From Rhizorhapis suberifaciens (lineage in GTDB: Bacteria; Pseudomonadota; Alphaproteobacteria; Sphingomonadales; Sphingomonadaceae), in contig NZ_JACHOV010000002.1 in assembly GCF_014200045.1 (NCBI RefSeq), positions 248,001 through 312,000 on the forward strand: a DNA stretch of 64,000 nt, given 5' to 3'. Positions 25,867 through 34,669 of the stretch are shown piece by piece. The notes beneath the pieces were generated by a model. It saw only the letters and a program-made list of their open reading frames with translations, ran no database searches and was not told the origin of the DNA. Position numbers and translations under genes: made by a program. The number at the start of each line of letters is the position of its first letter. Position 1 is the stretch's first letter.

Positions 25867-26571
25867 ATGACGAGACAGGCAGATTACGGCATTGGCATCT
25901 ATACGGCTCCTGAAGCCGCGAGGATGGTGGGGATGGGAGCACAAACCCTTCGCCGTTGGCTACTTGGCTATGATCACAATAACAAGGATGCGCAAATTCG
26001 TCACGAACCGGCACTATGGCGTCCTCAGTATGACCCTGAGGCATCTGACGGCGTGTTGCTCGGTTTCCGTGATTTGATTGAGACGCGAATTGTTAACGCG
26101 CTCCGTAAGAAGCGCATCGGGCTTCCGACGATCCGCATTTGTATGGACCGCGCGCGCGAGATCATAGGTCAAGACCATCCATTCTCCACTTCTCAGTTCA
26201 AAACTGATGGGAAATTGATTTTCCTTGAGATTACGCGCGATTTGGATGAACCCGAGCTTATTGACCTGAAACACAAGCAGGGCGTGTTCCGGCGCGTTGT
26301 AGAACCCAGCTTGGCCGACCTTGATTTCGGTCCCGATGGTGCTGAGCGTTGGTGGTTACTTCATGGGAAGAAGACCATAGTTGCCGACCCTGAGCGATCA
26401 TTCGGCCGTCCTATTGTGGCTGAGTATGGGATTTCGACGGCGGTTTTGGCTCAGGCGATAAAGGCCGAAGGATCAATAGAGAAAGTGGCGCGACTCTATG
26501 AGATAAGGCCGCGGTTAGTGCGCGACGCGCTAGCCTATGAAGTTCAGTTAGGTCTGCGCAAAGCTGCGTGA
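25867..26571 (+). CDS. Probable antitoxin with MerR-like HTH and DUF433
   Basis: 234 residues. The N-terminal part resembles a MerR-type winged helix (YTAPEAARMVGMGAQTLRRW), a central region is alpha/beta, and the C-terminal segment matches DUF433 (FGRPIVAEYGISTAVLAQAI, then SIEKVARLYEIRPRLVRDAL). This is the VapB45-like antitoxin layout. The ATG at 25867 is used because the frame upstream is repeat sequence. The stop overlaps the toxin GTG by 4 bases (GTGA). The gene and its partner are visibly more AT-rich than neighbours, consistent with transfer. Confidence 0.72.
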   Translation: MTRQADYGIGIYTAPEAARMVGMGAQTLRRWLLGYDHNNKDAQIRHEPALWRPQYDPEASDGVLLGFRDLIETRIVNALRKKRIGLPTIRICMDRAREIIGQDHPFSTSQFKTDGKLIFLEITRDLDEPELIDLKHKQGVFRRVVEPSLADLDFGPDGAERWWLLHGKKTIVADPERSFGRPIVAEYGISTAVLAQAIKAEGSIEKVARLYEIRPRLVRDALAYEVQLGLRKAA

Positions 26572-26960
26572 AGCTGCTGGTCGATAACAATCTGCCTCCG
26601 CGTCTCGCCCGCGGTCTAGCTGCGCTCTTCGAGGGAGATCACCACGTTATCCACATTCGCGATAAGTTTGGCACCGGGAGCCTGCCAGATGCTGGATGGA
26701 TCGAGCGACTTGGGAAGGAAGGTGGCTGGAGCGTTCTCTCTGGCGATCGCCGCATCGCAAAGCAAAAACCTTCGCGCGAGCTGTTTTTGCGCGCAGGCCT
26801 AGTTGGCTTCTTTCCTCTTCCAGCCGTGATGCAGTTGAAGCTTCATGACATGACGGCACGGATTTTGTTCGCATGGCCAGCGATGACGATCATTTCCGAG
26901 ACCATAGCACAGGGCTGCTTTGAGTTACCTGTTAAAGGTAAGTTGCGCCAGATGGCGTGA
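26568..26960 (+). CDS. PIN-like toxin (VapC45/DUF5615 type)
   Basis: 130 residues with an N-terminal KLLVDNNLPPRLARGLAAL, matching the PIN-like (DUF5615/VapC45) start with a conserved aspartate at residue 5. GAGWIERLGK-type sequence and WSVLSGDRRIAKQK follow, the latter resembling the central acidic part of PIN nucleases. PIN toxins cleave RNA. The GTG start overlaps the antitoxin stop, the usual coupling for such pairs. Target is unknown. Confidence 0.68.
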   Translation: MKLLVDNNLPPRLARGLAALFEGDHHVIHIRDKFGTGSLPDAGWIERLGKEGGWSVLSGDRRIAKQKPSRELFLRAGLVGFFPLPAVMQLKLHDMTARILFAWPAMTIISETIAQGCFELPVKGKLRQMA

Positions 26961-27008
26961 ATTGCCGCTCTCAACGGTCATTTCAGCTTCGCTGAATGCA
27001 GTCTCCGA

Positions 27009-29516
27009 TCAGTAAATCCCGCCTTCGCGTTGCAGGAAGTCGCTATCGCTTGCTTTTCGGCCTGCCGAGCCGTCCGTTTCCTCGCCTGTCCCCTGTCGGA
27101 TGACGATTTCTTCGCGGCGGATGGTGCGGCGGGGTTCGGTTTCGGGCTTGAAGGCTTCCCAGATGACTGCCGCCTTGGGGTCGTCCGTCGGCCAGGTGCC
27201 ATAGACGCGGCGGCCGCTGCGGCGGTCGATGCGGACTAGGCGCATTCCGGCGGGCGCCACGAAGGGCCGCTTGGGCATTTTGTCGAGGATGGGTTCCATC
27301 GCCTGGCGCCACATCGGGGCCGCTGTATTGCCGCCCTGGACATAACCACCAAGCGGACGTGGCTGGTCGTAGCCGAGGTAGACGCCAGCGACGAGATCGG
27401 GCGATCCGCCGATGAACCAGGCATTGGTCGGGCCATTGGTCGTCCCGGTCTTGCCGAATAACGGCCGGTTCATGTCGCGCAGCCGCTGGGCTGTGCCGCG
27501 GGTGATGACGCCTTCGCCGATATGCACGACTTGATATGCGGTCATCGGGTTCATCAGCTGCCGTCCGGACGGGCGGAAGCGCGGCATCGGCTTTCCGTCC
27601 CAGTCGGGCAGGTTGCAATCATCGCAAGGTCGCCATTTTTCAGGCCAGATGACTTTGCCGCGACGGTCCTGGACGAGGTCGATTACCTTGGGTTTCAATT
27701 CGCGGCCGTGATTGACCAGCATCGAGTAAGCGTTGACCATTCGTTCGACGGTGGTTTCGCCGGCGCCGAGGGCGAAAGACAGATAAGGCGTATAGTCGCC
27801 GATGCCCATGTTCCGGAAGGTCTTGACGACCCGATCCATCCCCGTCTGGGAAGCAGTGCGCACCGTCATCAGGTTGCGTGACTGTTCGACGCCCCAGCGC
27901 ATGGTCTGCGGCCCGGCGTTTTTGCCGGAGAAGTTCCGAAAGCATTTCTGACCCAGACGGACCGACTGGAACACGCAGAAAGGGCCGTCGACGATGATTG
28001 AGGCCGGAGTCATGCCGCTGTCCAGGGCGGCGGCATAGACAAAGGGCTTGATCGTGGAACCGGGCTGCCGTTCCGCCTGGGTGGCGCGGTTGAAGGAGCT
28101 GAGGCGCGAATCAAATCCGCCCTGCATGGCGTAGATGCGGCCATTGTGGGGGTTTTCGATCACCATGCCACCCGATACGCCGGGTATGTTGCGCAATTGC
28201 CAGCCGCTTCCCTGCGGCCGCACGGCAATCAGGTCGCCCGTGTGAAGCGCATCGAAGGCAGGTCCTCCCGTCTTGCGATAGGGCATGGACGCGGCGCTTT
28301 CCGGCAGGGTTCCGGTCGAGCCGTCGGCAAAGCCAATGGTCGCGCCGTTGCCGGACTTGCTGATGACCACCGCAATTTTCCAGTCGGCATAATCAATGCC
28401 GATAGCGGTGGAGGCGAGCCGCTGCGCCCATTTGTCGTCGACTTCGATAGTGTTGACCGGCCCCGACCAACCCTTGCCTTGATCATAGCGGACGAGCCCG
28501 GTGCGCAGTGCCTTGCGCGCCAGTTCCTGCATGTCGGTGTCGAGCGGCGTCCGGACCCAAAGGCCGCCGGCATAGACGCTATGGGGGCCGTCCTTGGCGG
28601 TTTCCCCAAAACTTTCCAGCAAGCGGCGGCGTACTTCCTCGATATAATAGCCGCCCACCCGCTCGAAGCGGGCCGCACTTTGTTGACGCACGGCTCCCAG
28701 CGGCTGGGCCACGGCCTCGTCATATTGCGCGCGATTGATCCAGCCATTCTTGCGCATTTCATTCAGCACCCAGTTCCGCCGTTCGATCGCGCGGTCATAA
28801 TGGACCTCCGGGCGGTAATTGGATGGACCCTTTGGCAAAATGGCAAGATAGGCCATTTCCTGCAGCTTCAGATCGCCGACATCCTTGTCGAAATAGGCAC
28901 GAGCGGCCGCCTGAACCCCATAGGCATTGCGGCCAAGGAAGATCTGGTTGAGGTACAACTCCAATATCTGCTGCTTGGTCATCACTGATTCGATGCGATA
29001 GGCGAGGATGGCTTCCTTCGCCTTGCGCACATAGCTGACCTCATTGGTGAGCAGCAGGTTCTTGGCCACCTGCTGCGTGATGGTGGACGCGCCCACCGGG
29101 CGGCCGCCTCTCGTCAGATTGGTGATGACGGCAGCGATAATGCCGGGGTAATCCAGGCCATGATGCTGGAAAAAGGTGCGGTCCTCCGCCGCCATATAGG
29201 CACGGATCAGGAGCGGGGGATAATCGGCATATTGCAGTTGAACGCGCCGTTCGCGAGCGTAGCTCTGCACCGGTTCGCCATTCACGTCCCGCACTATCGT
29301 GGGCAGCGGCGGTTCATATTCCAGCAGGGCGTCCGCATTGGGCAGGTTGCGCGCGAATATCAGCCAGATGAAAAGCAGCAGAGCTACGGCCGCGCCAAAG
29401 GACCAGGCGAATAGCCTGAACCACCACTTCCGCCACATTCTCTGGAAAAAAGCAGCGATTCCGCCTGCGTTGCGTTGCAGCTTGAACCGCAAATTCGTTT
29501 CTTCGGCCTCGACCAT
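27009..29516 (-). CDS. mrcA: Penicillin-binding protein 1A
   Basis: 835-residue class A PBP, the bifunctional glycosyltransferase/transpeptidase of peptidoglycan synthesis. One N-terminal anchor (LFAWSFGAAVALLLFIWLIF) is followed by GT51 motifs AEDRTFFQHHGLDYPGI and ASTITQQVAKNLLL. The transpeptidase has SxxK in STIKPF, a Ser-x-Asn in SRN and KTGTTNGPTNAWF. There is an ODP-type insertion between the two domains, as in PBP1a of this class. The ATG at 29516 is used; a TTG at 29534 adds six residues. Confidence 0.95.
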   Translation of the reverse strand: MVEAEETNLRFKLQRNAGGIAAFFQRMWRKWWFRLFAWSFGAAVALLLFIWLIFARNLPNADALLEYEPPLPTIVRDVNGEPVQSYARERRVQLQYADYPPLLIRAYMAAEDRTFFQHHGLDYPGIIAAVITNLTRGGRPVGASTITQQVAKNLLLTNEVSYVRKAKEAILAYRIESVMTKQQILELYLNQIFLGRNAYGVQAAARAYFDKDVGDLKLQEMAYLAILPKGPSNYRPEVHYDRAIERRNWVLNEMRKNGWINRAQYDEAVAQPLGAVRQQSAARFERVGGYYIEEVRRRLLESFGETAKDGPHSVYAGGLWVRTPLDTDMQELARKALRTGLVRYDQGKGWSGPVNTIEVDDKWAQRLASTAIGIDYADWKIAVVISKSGNGATIGFADGSTGTLPESAASMPYRKTGGPAFDALHTGDLIAVRPQGSGWQLRNIPGVSGGMVIENPHNGRIYAMQGGFDSRLSSFNRATQAERQPGSTIKPFVYAAALDSGMTPASIIVDGPFCVFQSVRLGQKCFRNFSGKNAGPQTMRWGVEQSRNLMTVRTASQTGMDRVVKTFRNMGIGDYTPYLSFALGAGETTVERMVNAYSMLVNHGRELKPKVIDLVQDRRGKVIWPEKWRPCDDCNLPDWDGKPMPRFRPSGRQLMNPMTAYQVVHIGEGVITRGTAQRLRDMNRPLFGKTGTTNGPTNAWFIGGSPDLVAGVYLGYDQPRPLGGYVQGGNTAAPMWRQAMEPILDKMPKRPFVAPAGMRLVRIDRRSGRRVYGTWPTDDPKAAVIWEAFKPETEPRRTIRREEIVIRQGTGEETDGSAGRKASDSDFLQREGGIY

Positions 29517-29617
29517 CACGCTTGGCTCTACCAATTTTTCCGCGGATTGCCAGCGGGGAAGTGGATGCGATGTAAAGGCGGACGGTTTATGGAGCTTATG
29601 TAGCCACTTACGTTAAA

Positions 29618-30871
29618 TCAATTCTGCGCCAATTGCCGCGCAAAATGGATTTCGACGGCCTTTGCCACGCCCTTTGCGATCCGTGATTGCCCGTCTGACG
29701 AACTAAGGAACCGTACATCGTCGGCGTTGGTGATATAGCCGGTTTCAAGCAGCACCGAGGGCGTGTCGGGCGCTTTTAGCACCACCAGCGAAGCAAAGCG
29801 GTGATAGGCGGTGCGGAAGGCGACATACGGTGCCGCTTCCCTTTGCAACAGCTTGGCGAAACTCGCCGATATGTTCATCGTTTCGCGCTGGGTGAGGTCG
29901 ATCAGGATCGAGGAGACGTCGTTGCTCTGTCCACCAAGATTGATGCCGTTGATGATATCGGCTTTGTTTTCGCGGGCGGCGAGGCGTGCCGCTTCCCGGT
30001 CGGAGGCGACCTCCGACAGAGTATAAATGGTAGCGCCTTTGGCTTCCTCATTTTCGGCGGCATCGGCATGAACGGAAATGAAGAGGTCGGCTTTCATCCG
30101 CCGCGCAATGCCATAGCGTTCCTCCAGCACCAGGAAGCGATCATCGTCACGGGTCAGCGCCACGCGGACACGGCCGGATTTCAGCAACTCGCGCTTGATG
30201 GATCTGGCGACGGCGAGAGTGATGTCCTTTTCGCGTGCGCCCAGTTCCTTGTTGAGCGCGCCTGGGTCATGGCCACCATGCCCCGCATCGATGACGACCA
30301 GCGGTCGGCTGTCATCGGGTGGTCCGGACACGCGCGGGAGGTCTATGCCTTTTGCCGGTTCGGGGATGGGGATCGTTATGCCGTGGGTGCGCCTGGGAGG
30401 CTTGGCGGCGTCGCTGGCGGGCGTGCTGAAGATGCTGCGTCCTCGCGCCAGCGCCATTCGGAAGTCGCCCGCATCCGCATCCTTGAGGGAAAGGGTCAGC
30501 GTGCTGCCGTCCGGAGCGAATTCCGCGCCTGATATTACAGCAGGACGGGCAAGGTCGAACACAACGCGCGCTGTCGCTGAATCGAACTGGCCTTGTCGGA
30601 TGGCGGCAATGGGACCTTCGGCGACACCGCCGGACCCCGGCCGGGCTCCAGCGATGTCGAGCGCGATCCGACGCGGGCTGTCCAGGAGGAACGCGGAGGC
30701 TCCCTTCACGCTGCCGTCAAATTGCAAGATTACCTTGCCGCCCTGAACCTGCACGCCGCTGATACTGCCGGCCTGAGCGGGTGTGGAAAGCAACATTGCG
30801 GTACAAGCGAGGAGAAAGGACATGGGCGCATATTTGCGTTCCGCCAGCCCCCAGGTCCAGCCGATTTTCAT
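29618..30871 (-). CDS. amiC: N-acetylmuramoyl-L-alanine amidase (AmiC type)
   Basis: 417 residues. A signal peptide ending in STPAQAG leads to an AMIN domain (about 40-130) and an Amidase_3 domain (about 190-410). Zinc ligands and catalytic glutamates are visible in VIDAGHGGHDPGA, VLEERYGIARRM, LFISVHADAAE and LLETGYITN. It cleaves peptidoglycan at daughter-cell separation, and FtsEX-EnvC-like activation is known for such enzymes elsewhere. Divergent from rne, with the mrcA gene behind it on the same strand. Confidence 0.92.
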   Translation of the reverse strand: MKIGWTWGLAERKYAPMSFLLACTAMLLSTPAQAGSISGVQVQGGKVILQFDGSVKGASAFLLDSPRRIALDIAGARPGSGGVAEGPIAAIRQGQFDSATARVVFDLARPAVISGAEFAPDGSTLTLSLKDADAGDFRMALARGRSIFSTPASDAAKPPRRTHGITIPIPEPAKGIDLPRVSGPPDDSRPLVVIDAGHGGHDPGALNKELGAREKDITLAVARSIKRELLKSGRVRVALTRDDDRFLVLEERYGIARRMKADLFISVHADAAENEEAKGATIYTLSEVASDREAARLAARENKADIINGINLGGQSNDVSSILIDLTQRETMNISASFAKLLQREAAPYVAFRTAYHRFASLVVLKAPDTPSVLLETGYITNADDVRFLSSSDGQSRIAKGVAKAVEIHFARQLAQN

Positions 30872-31341
30872 AAGGTCGCCTTCTGCCGATGTGATACCGG
30901 AGAAGGCAGGGTTAAGAATTGCGTCATGTGCCCCCCATAAAGCGGGATGGTAAACGCACGGTTAACCCCATTTTGTTCCATCGCCACGCAATAATTTTAG
31001 CGGAGACATTGCTCGCTCCCGCATCCGGTGCTAGCCATAGGGTGCTCGGCATCTCCACCGGACGTGGCGGGCATTTAGAATCGCTATTTCCATGGCGATC
31101 AGACCAGGTTGACGCTGCATGAGGCATTTTTCATCCATAACCCAAAGGCTTTCGAAAGGCCTTGGTGCATGGATGCGCGTGTCGCGGCCGGGCGAAATAG
31201 CCGGCCATGCCTTTGCAGTAGAGGCACATTCATATCTTCAAACCCCGGCGGATGACCGGCGCCAAGCGCCGCGTTCGCCTTTTTCATATCGCGTGGCGCC
31301 CCGTCGCGGGTCGGTGGGCCGCCACGCATGGAGTATCATTA
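30872..31341. other. 470-base amiC-rne intergenic region
   Basis: Contains the two divergent upstream regions. The rne side is unusually long, consistent with a structured leader as in RNase E genes that regulate themselves. Self-complementary spots include CTTTCGAAAG near 31150 and GCCGGGCGAAATAGCCGGC near 31186. The rne start has GGAG 9 bases upstream. I saw no coding frame with convincing character. Confidence 0.5.
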
Positions 31342-33921
31342 ATGACAATGCGCATGCTGATCGACGCGCGCCACCGGGAAGAAACCCGGGTAGCCGTCGT
31401 CAAGGGAAACCGGATCGAGGAATTTGATTTCGAATCTGCCGAGCACAAGCAGCTCAAAGGCAATATCTATCTAGCCAAGGTCACGCGGGTCGAACCGTCG
31501 CTTCAGGCGGCGTTCGTCGACTATGGCGGCAATCGCCATGGCTTTTTGGCCTTTTCGGAAATTCATCCTGATTATTACCAGATCCCGAAGGAAGACCGGG
31601 AGGCATTGCTCGCCGAAGAGGCCGAGCATGCGGCTGAGGAAGCCGCGCTTCGTGCCGAGGCGGAGGAAATGGACGGCGATGTCGAAGACATGGGTGCTCC
31701 CGCCGCGATGGAGGATGAGGAAGGCGAAGAAGGCCATGAGGGTGAAGCTGCGCCCCGGCCCAAAGTTCGCAACAAGGACGCTGCTGCCGACGATCTGCGC
31801 CACAAGCGTATGGCCCTGCGCCGCCGCTACAAAATTCAGGATGTCATTCGCCGCCGTCAGGTGATGCTGGTGCAGGTGGTGAAGGAAGAGCGCGGAAATA
31901 AAGGCGCGGCGCTCACCACCTATCTGAGCCTCGCGGGCCGCTATTGCGTGCTGATGCCGAACACCAGCCATGGTGGCGGAATTTCGCGCAAGATCAGCAA
32001 TGCGGCGGATCGCAAGCGCCTCAAGACCATCATTTCGGAACTCAAGCTGCCCAGCACCATGGGCTGCATCGTCCGCACCGCTGGTCTGCAGCGCACCAAG
32101 CCGGAGATCAAGCGCGACTTCGACTATCTCGCGCGGCTTTGGGACGAAATTCGCGAAAATACCTTGAAGGCCGCCGCGCCTGCACTGATTCATAATGACA
32201 GCGACCTCATCAAGCGCGCCATCCGCGATATCTATAATCGCGACATCGAGGAAGTTTTGGTCGAAGGCGAGGACGGCTATAAGGCTGCCAAGGACTTCAT
32301 GAAGCTGCTGATGCCCAGCCACGCCAGGCGGGTGAGGCAATATGCCGATGCCGTGTCGCTGTTCCAGCGCTTTGGCGTCGAGGACCAGTTGGCGGCGATG
32401 TACCATCCGGTGGTGCAGTTGAAGTCGGGGGGCTATCTGGTCATCAATCCGACCGAAGCGCTGGTGTCCATCGACATCAATTCCGGCCGATCAACGCGCG
32501 AGCATGGCATTGAGCAGACCGCCGTAGCCACTAACCTTGAGGCCGCCCGAGAGATCGCCCGTCAGTTGAAGCTGCGCGATATGGCGGGGTTGGTTGTCAT
32601 CGACTTCATCGACATGGAGAACAACTCCAACATCCGTAAGGTCGAAAAAGCCATGAAGGAGGCGCTGAAGGACGACCGCGCCCGTATTCAGGTCGGACGG
32701 ATTTCGGGCTTCGGGCTTATGGAAATGAGCCGGCAGCGGCTGCGGACCGGCGTGCTGGAAGCTTCGACTCGTGAATGTCCGCATTGCGAAGGCACGGGCC
32801 TTGTTCGAACCGCGTCGTCGGCCGGCTTGTCAGCGCTTCGCCTGCTGGAGGAAGAGGCCGCGCGCGGGCGCGGCAGCATCGTTACCCTGCGCGCGAGCCA
32901 GGAAGCCGCCTTTTATGTCCTCAACAACAAGCGCGGCGAGATTGATGAGATCGAAACCCGCTATGGGGTGACGATCACCATATTGCCCGATGGCGAGACC
33001 GAAGGCGCGCGGATGTCAGTCGAGGCCACGGGTCCGCGACCGGCCAATGTGGTAACCTATGCTCCCATCATCGAAGACGAAGAGGAGGTCGTCGAGGATG
33101 AACTGGACGAAGAGGTAGAGGCCGAGATTGAGCAGGAACATGCGGCGCAGCGTGGCGAGCGCGAAGACCATGAAGGCGGACGTCGCCGCCGCCGTCGCCG
33201 CCGGGGCCGCAAAGGCCGCCGGGAGGATGCCCCCGCGCATGCAGATCAGGAAGGCGCAGCTCAGACTGAAGCCGTCGAGGACACTGAAGAAGCGCCTGAG
33301 CGTCAGGAGTTTGCTGAAACCGACACATCTGGTGAAGGCGAGGGTGAACGTCGCCGCAGCCGCCGTGGCCGTCGCGGTGGACGCCGTCGGCGCGGAGGCG
33401 AGCATGCGGGGCCTGAGGACCAGCATCTAGAGGAGGTAGTGACCGAAACACTTCCCATGGAGACGGAAACCGAAGTGCCTATGGTTGAGACCGCGGAGGC
33501 TCCGGAAGAGGCGGAAGCGGTACCCAAGAAAACCCGCCGCCGGCCGCGCGCGCGTAAGGACGAGGTAGCAGAGGTTCCGACCGCCGAAGCCACGTCCGAA
33601 GCGGGTGAGGAAGCGGCTGTGGTGGAAAAGCCCAAGCGTACCCGTCGCAAGGCCGCTGCCAAGGCTGACTCAGCGGCTCCGACGGTAGCTGAGCCCCAAG
33701 CCGATGGGGCCGAGGCTGTAGCGGAAAAGCCCAAGCGGACGCGGCGGAAAAAGGCGGAAGTTGAAGTCGCGGAGGCTGAGCCCGTGGCTGCAGCAACTAT
33801 TGCGGAGGCTCCTTCCGTAGCTGAAACCGAACCGTCGCCGGCCAATGACGCCAATGGCGAGGAGTTCGACGACGAGGGCACGCCACGAAGAGGCTGGTGG
33901 CAACGCACCTTCGGCAATTGA
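31342..33921 (+). CDS. rne: Ribonuclease E
   Basis: 859-residue RNase E/G-family endoribonuclease that starts mRNA decay and processes rRNA. The N-terminal S1 domain (GNIYLAKVTRVEPSLQAAF) carries an acidic insert around residues 90-150 before the RNase core. Catalytic aspartates are in VSIDINSGRST and VVIDFIDMENN, and CPHCEGTG is the zinc-link. The C-terminal 250 residues are Arg/Glu-rich with repeated KPKRTRRK units and end in RRGWWQRTFGN. That tail is the likely degradosome scaffold. The ATG at 31342 is used; the frame upstream is leader. Confidence 0.94.
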   Translation: MTMRMLIDARHREETRVAVVKGNRIEEFDFESAEHKQLKGNIYLAKVTRVEPSLQAAFVDYGGNRHGFLAFSEIHPDYYQIPKEDREALLAEEAEHAAEEAALRAEAEEMDGDVEDMGAPAAMEDEEGEEGHEGEAAPRPKVRNKDAAADDLRHKRMALRRRYKIQDVIRRRQVMLVQVVKEERGNKGAALTTYLSLAGRYCVLMPNTSHGGGISRKISNAADRKRLKTIISELKLPSTMGCIVRTAGLQRTKPEIKRDFDYLARLWDEIRENTLKAAAPALIHNDSDLIKRAIRDIYNRDIEEVLVEGEDGYKAAKDFMKLLMPSHARRVRQYADAVSLFQRFGVEDQLAAMYHPVVQLKSGGYLVINPTEALVSIDINSGRSTREHGIEQTAVATNLEAAREIARQLKLRDMAGLVVIDFIDMENNSNIRKVEKAMKEALKDDRARIQVGRISGFGLMEMSRQRLRTGVLEASTRECPHCEGTGLVRTASSAGLSALRLLEEEAARGRGSIVTLRASQEAAFYVLNNKRGEIDEIETRYGVTITILPDGETEGARMSVEATGPRPANVVTYAPIIEDEEEVVEDELDEEVEAEIEQEHAAQRGEREDHEGGRRRRRRRRGRKGRREDAPAHADQEGAAQTEAVEDTEEAPERQEFAETDTSGEGEGERRRSRRGRRGGRRRRGGEHAGPEDQHLEEVVTETLPMETETEVPMVETAEAPEEAEAVPKKTRRRPRARKDEVAEVPTAEATSEAGEEAAVVEKPKRTRRKAAAKADSAAPTVAEPQADGAEAVAEKPKRTRRKKAEVEVAEAEPVAAATIAEAPSVAETEPSPANDANGEEFDDEGTPRRGWWQRTFGN

Positions 33922-33924
33922 AGA

Positions 33925-33955
33925 GAGAGGCGGGCTGGTCCCGCCTCTTTTTTTT
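33925..33955 (+). terminator. Intrinsic terminator of rne
   Basis: GAGGCGGG-CTGGT-CCCGCCTC stem (8 bp) directly followed by eight T. It starts a few bases after the rne stop and points to a defined transcript end. Confidence 0.92.
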
Positions 33956-34124
33956 GGGTTTAGGTTGCCCCTGGGATAAGGGCTATTCAGCCCTCTCTAT
34001 TGGCAACCCGCCGCTTCGAGGCGTATGATGAGTCGATTAGCGCCGGCATTGGTACAAGAGCCTGTCGCTTGGCAGCTTCGGCATCCGGCGCGCGCCGAAA
34101 GGGCGTGATAGCAGGAGAATTGCC

Positions 34125-34607
34125 ATGTCCATCGCACCACGTTTGCGCCAATATCTGGAGCAGCAGCAAGCCCGGTTTGAAGTGGTTCAGCACATGCCAA
34201 CCAGTTCTGCCATGCAGAGCGCGATTGCCTCCCGCGTCCCGGCGGATCAGATCGCCAAGGGCGTTCTGCTCGACACCGACGAGGGCTATCTGCTAGCGGT
34301 ATTGCCCGCCAATCACCGTATCATTCTGACCGACCTTGCGGAAGAATTCGGCTCGCGTCCGAATTTGGTGGAGGAAGAGGAATTGGACCGTGTCTTTCCC
34401 GATTGTGCTCTGGGGGCTATTCCTGCCCTGGGAGGCGGTTATGATGTGCCGGTGATTGTCGATGACAGTATCAACCGTCAGTCCGACGTCTATCTGGAAG
34501 CCGGCGATCACAAGAACCTCATCCACTTGACCCATGACGAGTTTGCCCGACTGACCGGAGACGCACGGCACGGGAGTTTTAGCGCGCATGAGGCGATGCT
34601 GCATTGA
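34125..34607 (+). CDS. YbaK/EbsC-domain aminoacyl-tRNA deacylase
   Basis: 160 residues of the YbaK/EbsC fold: SAIASRVPADQIAKGVLL, HRIILTDLAEEFGSRP and GAIPALGGGYDVPVIVDD follow the pattern of editing domains that hydrolyse mis-charged tRNAs. Which aminoacyl-tRNA it clears is not readable. AGGAG lies 7 bases upstream of the ATG. It precedes proA by about 60 bases. Confidence 0.8.
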   Translation: MSIAPRLRQYLEQQQARFEVVQHMPTSSAMQSAIASRVPADQIAKGVLLDTDEGYLLAVLPANHRIILTDLAEEFGSRPNLVEEEELDRVFPDCALGAIPALGGGYDVPVIVDDSINRQSDVYLEAGDHKNLIHLTHDEFARLTGDARHGSFSAHEAMLH

Positions 34608-34669
34608 ACGGGCATTGAACAAGGGCGGGGTGTCTTTTGCTCGATGCGCAAAAATGTTAGGGCGTGATC

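Noticed and set aside
31471-32406. 311-codon frame opposite rne
   Set aside because: Shadow frame; the plus strand encodes the recognised RNase E core.
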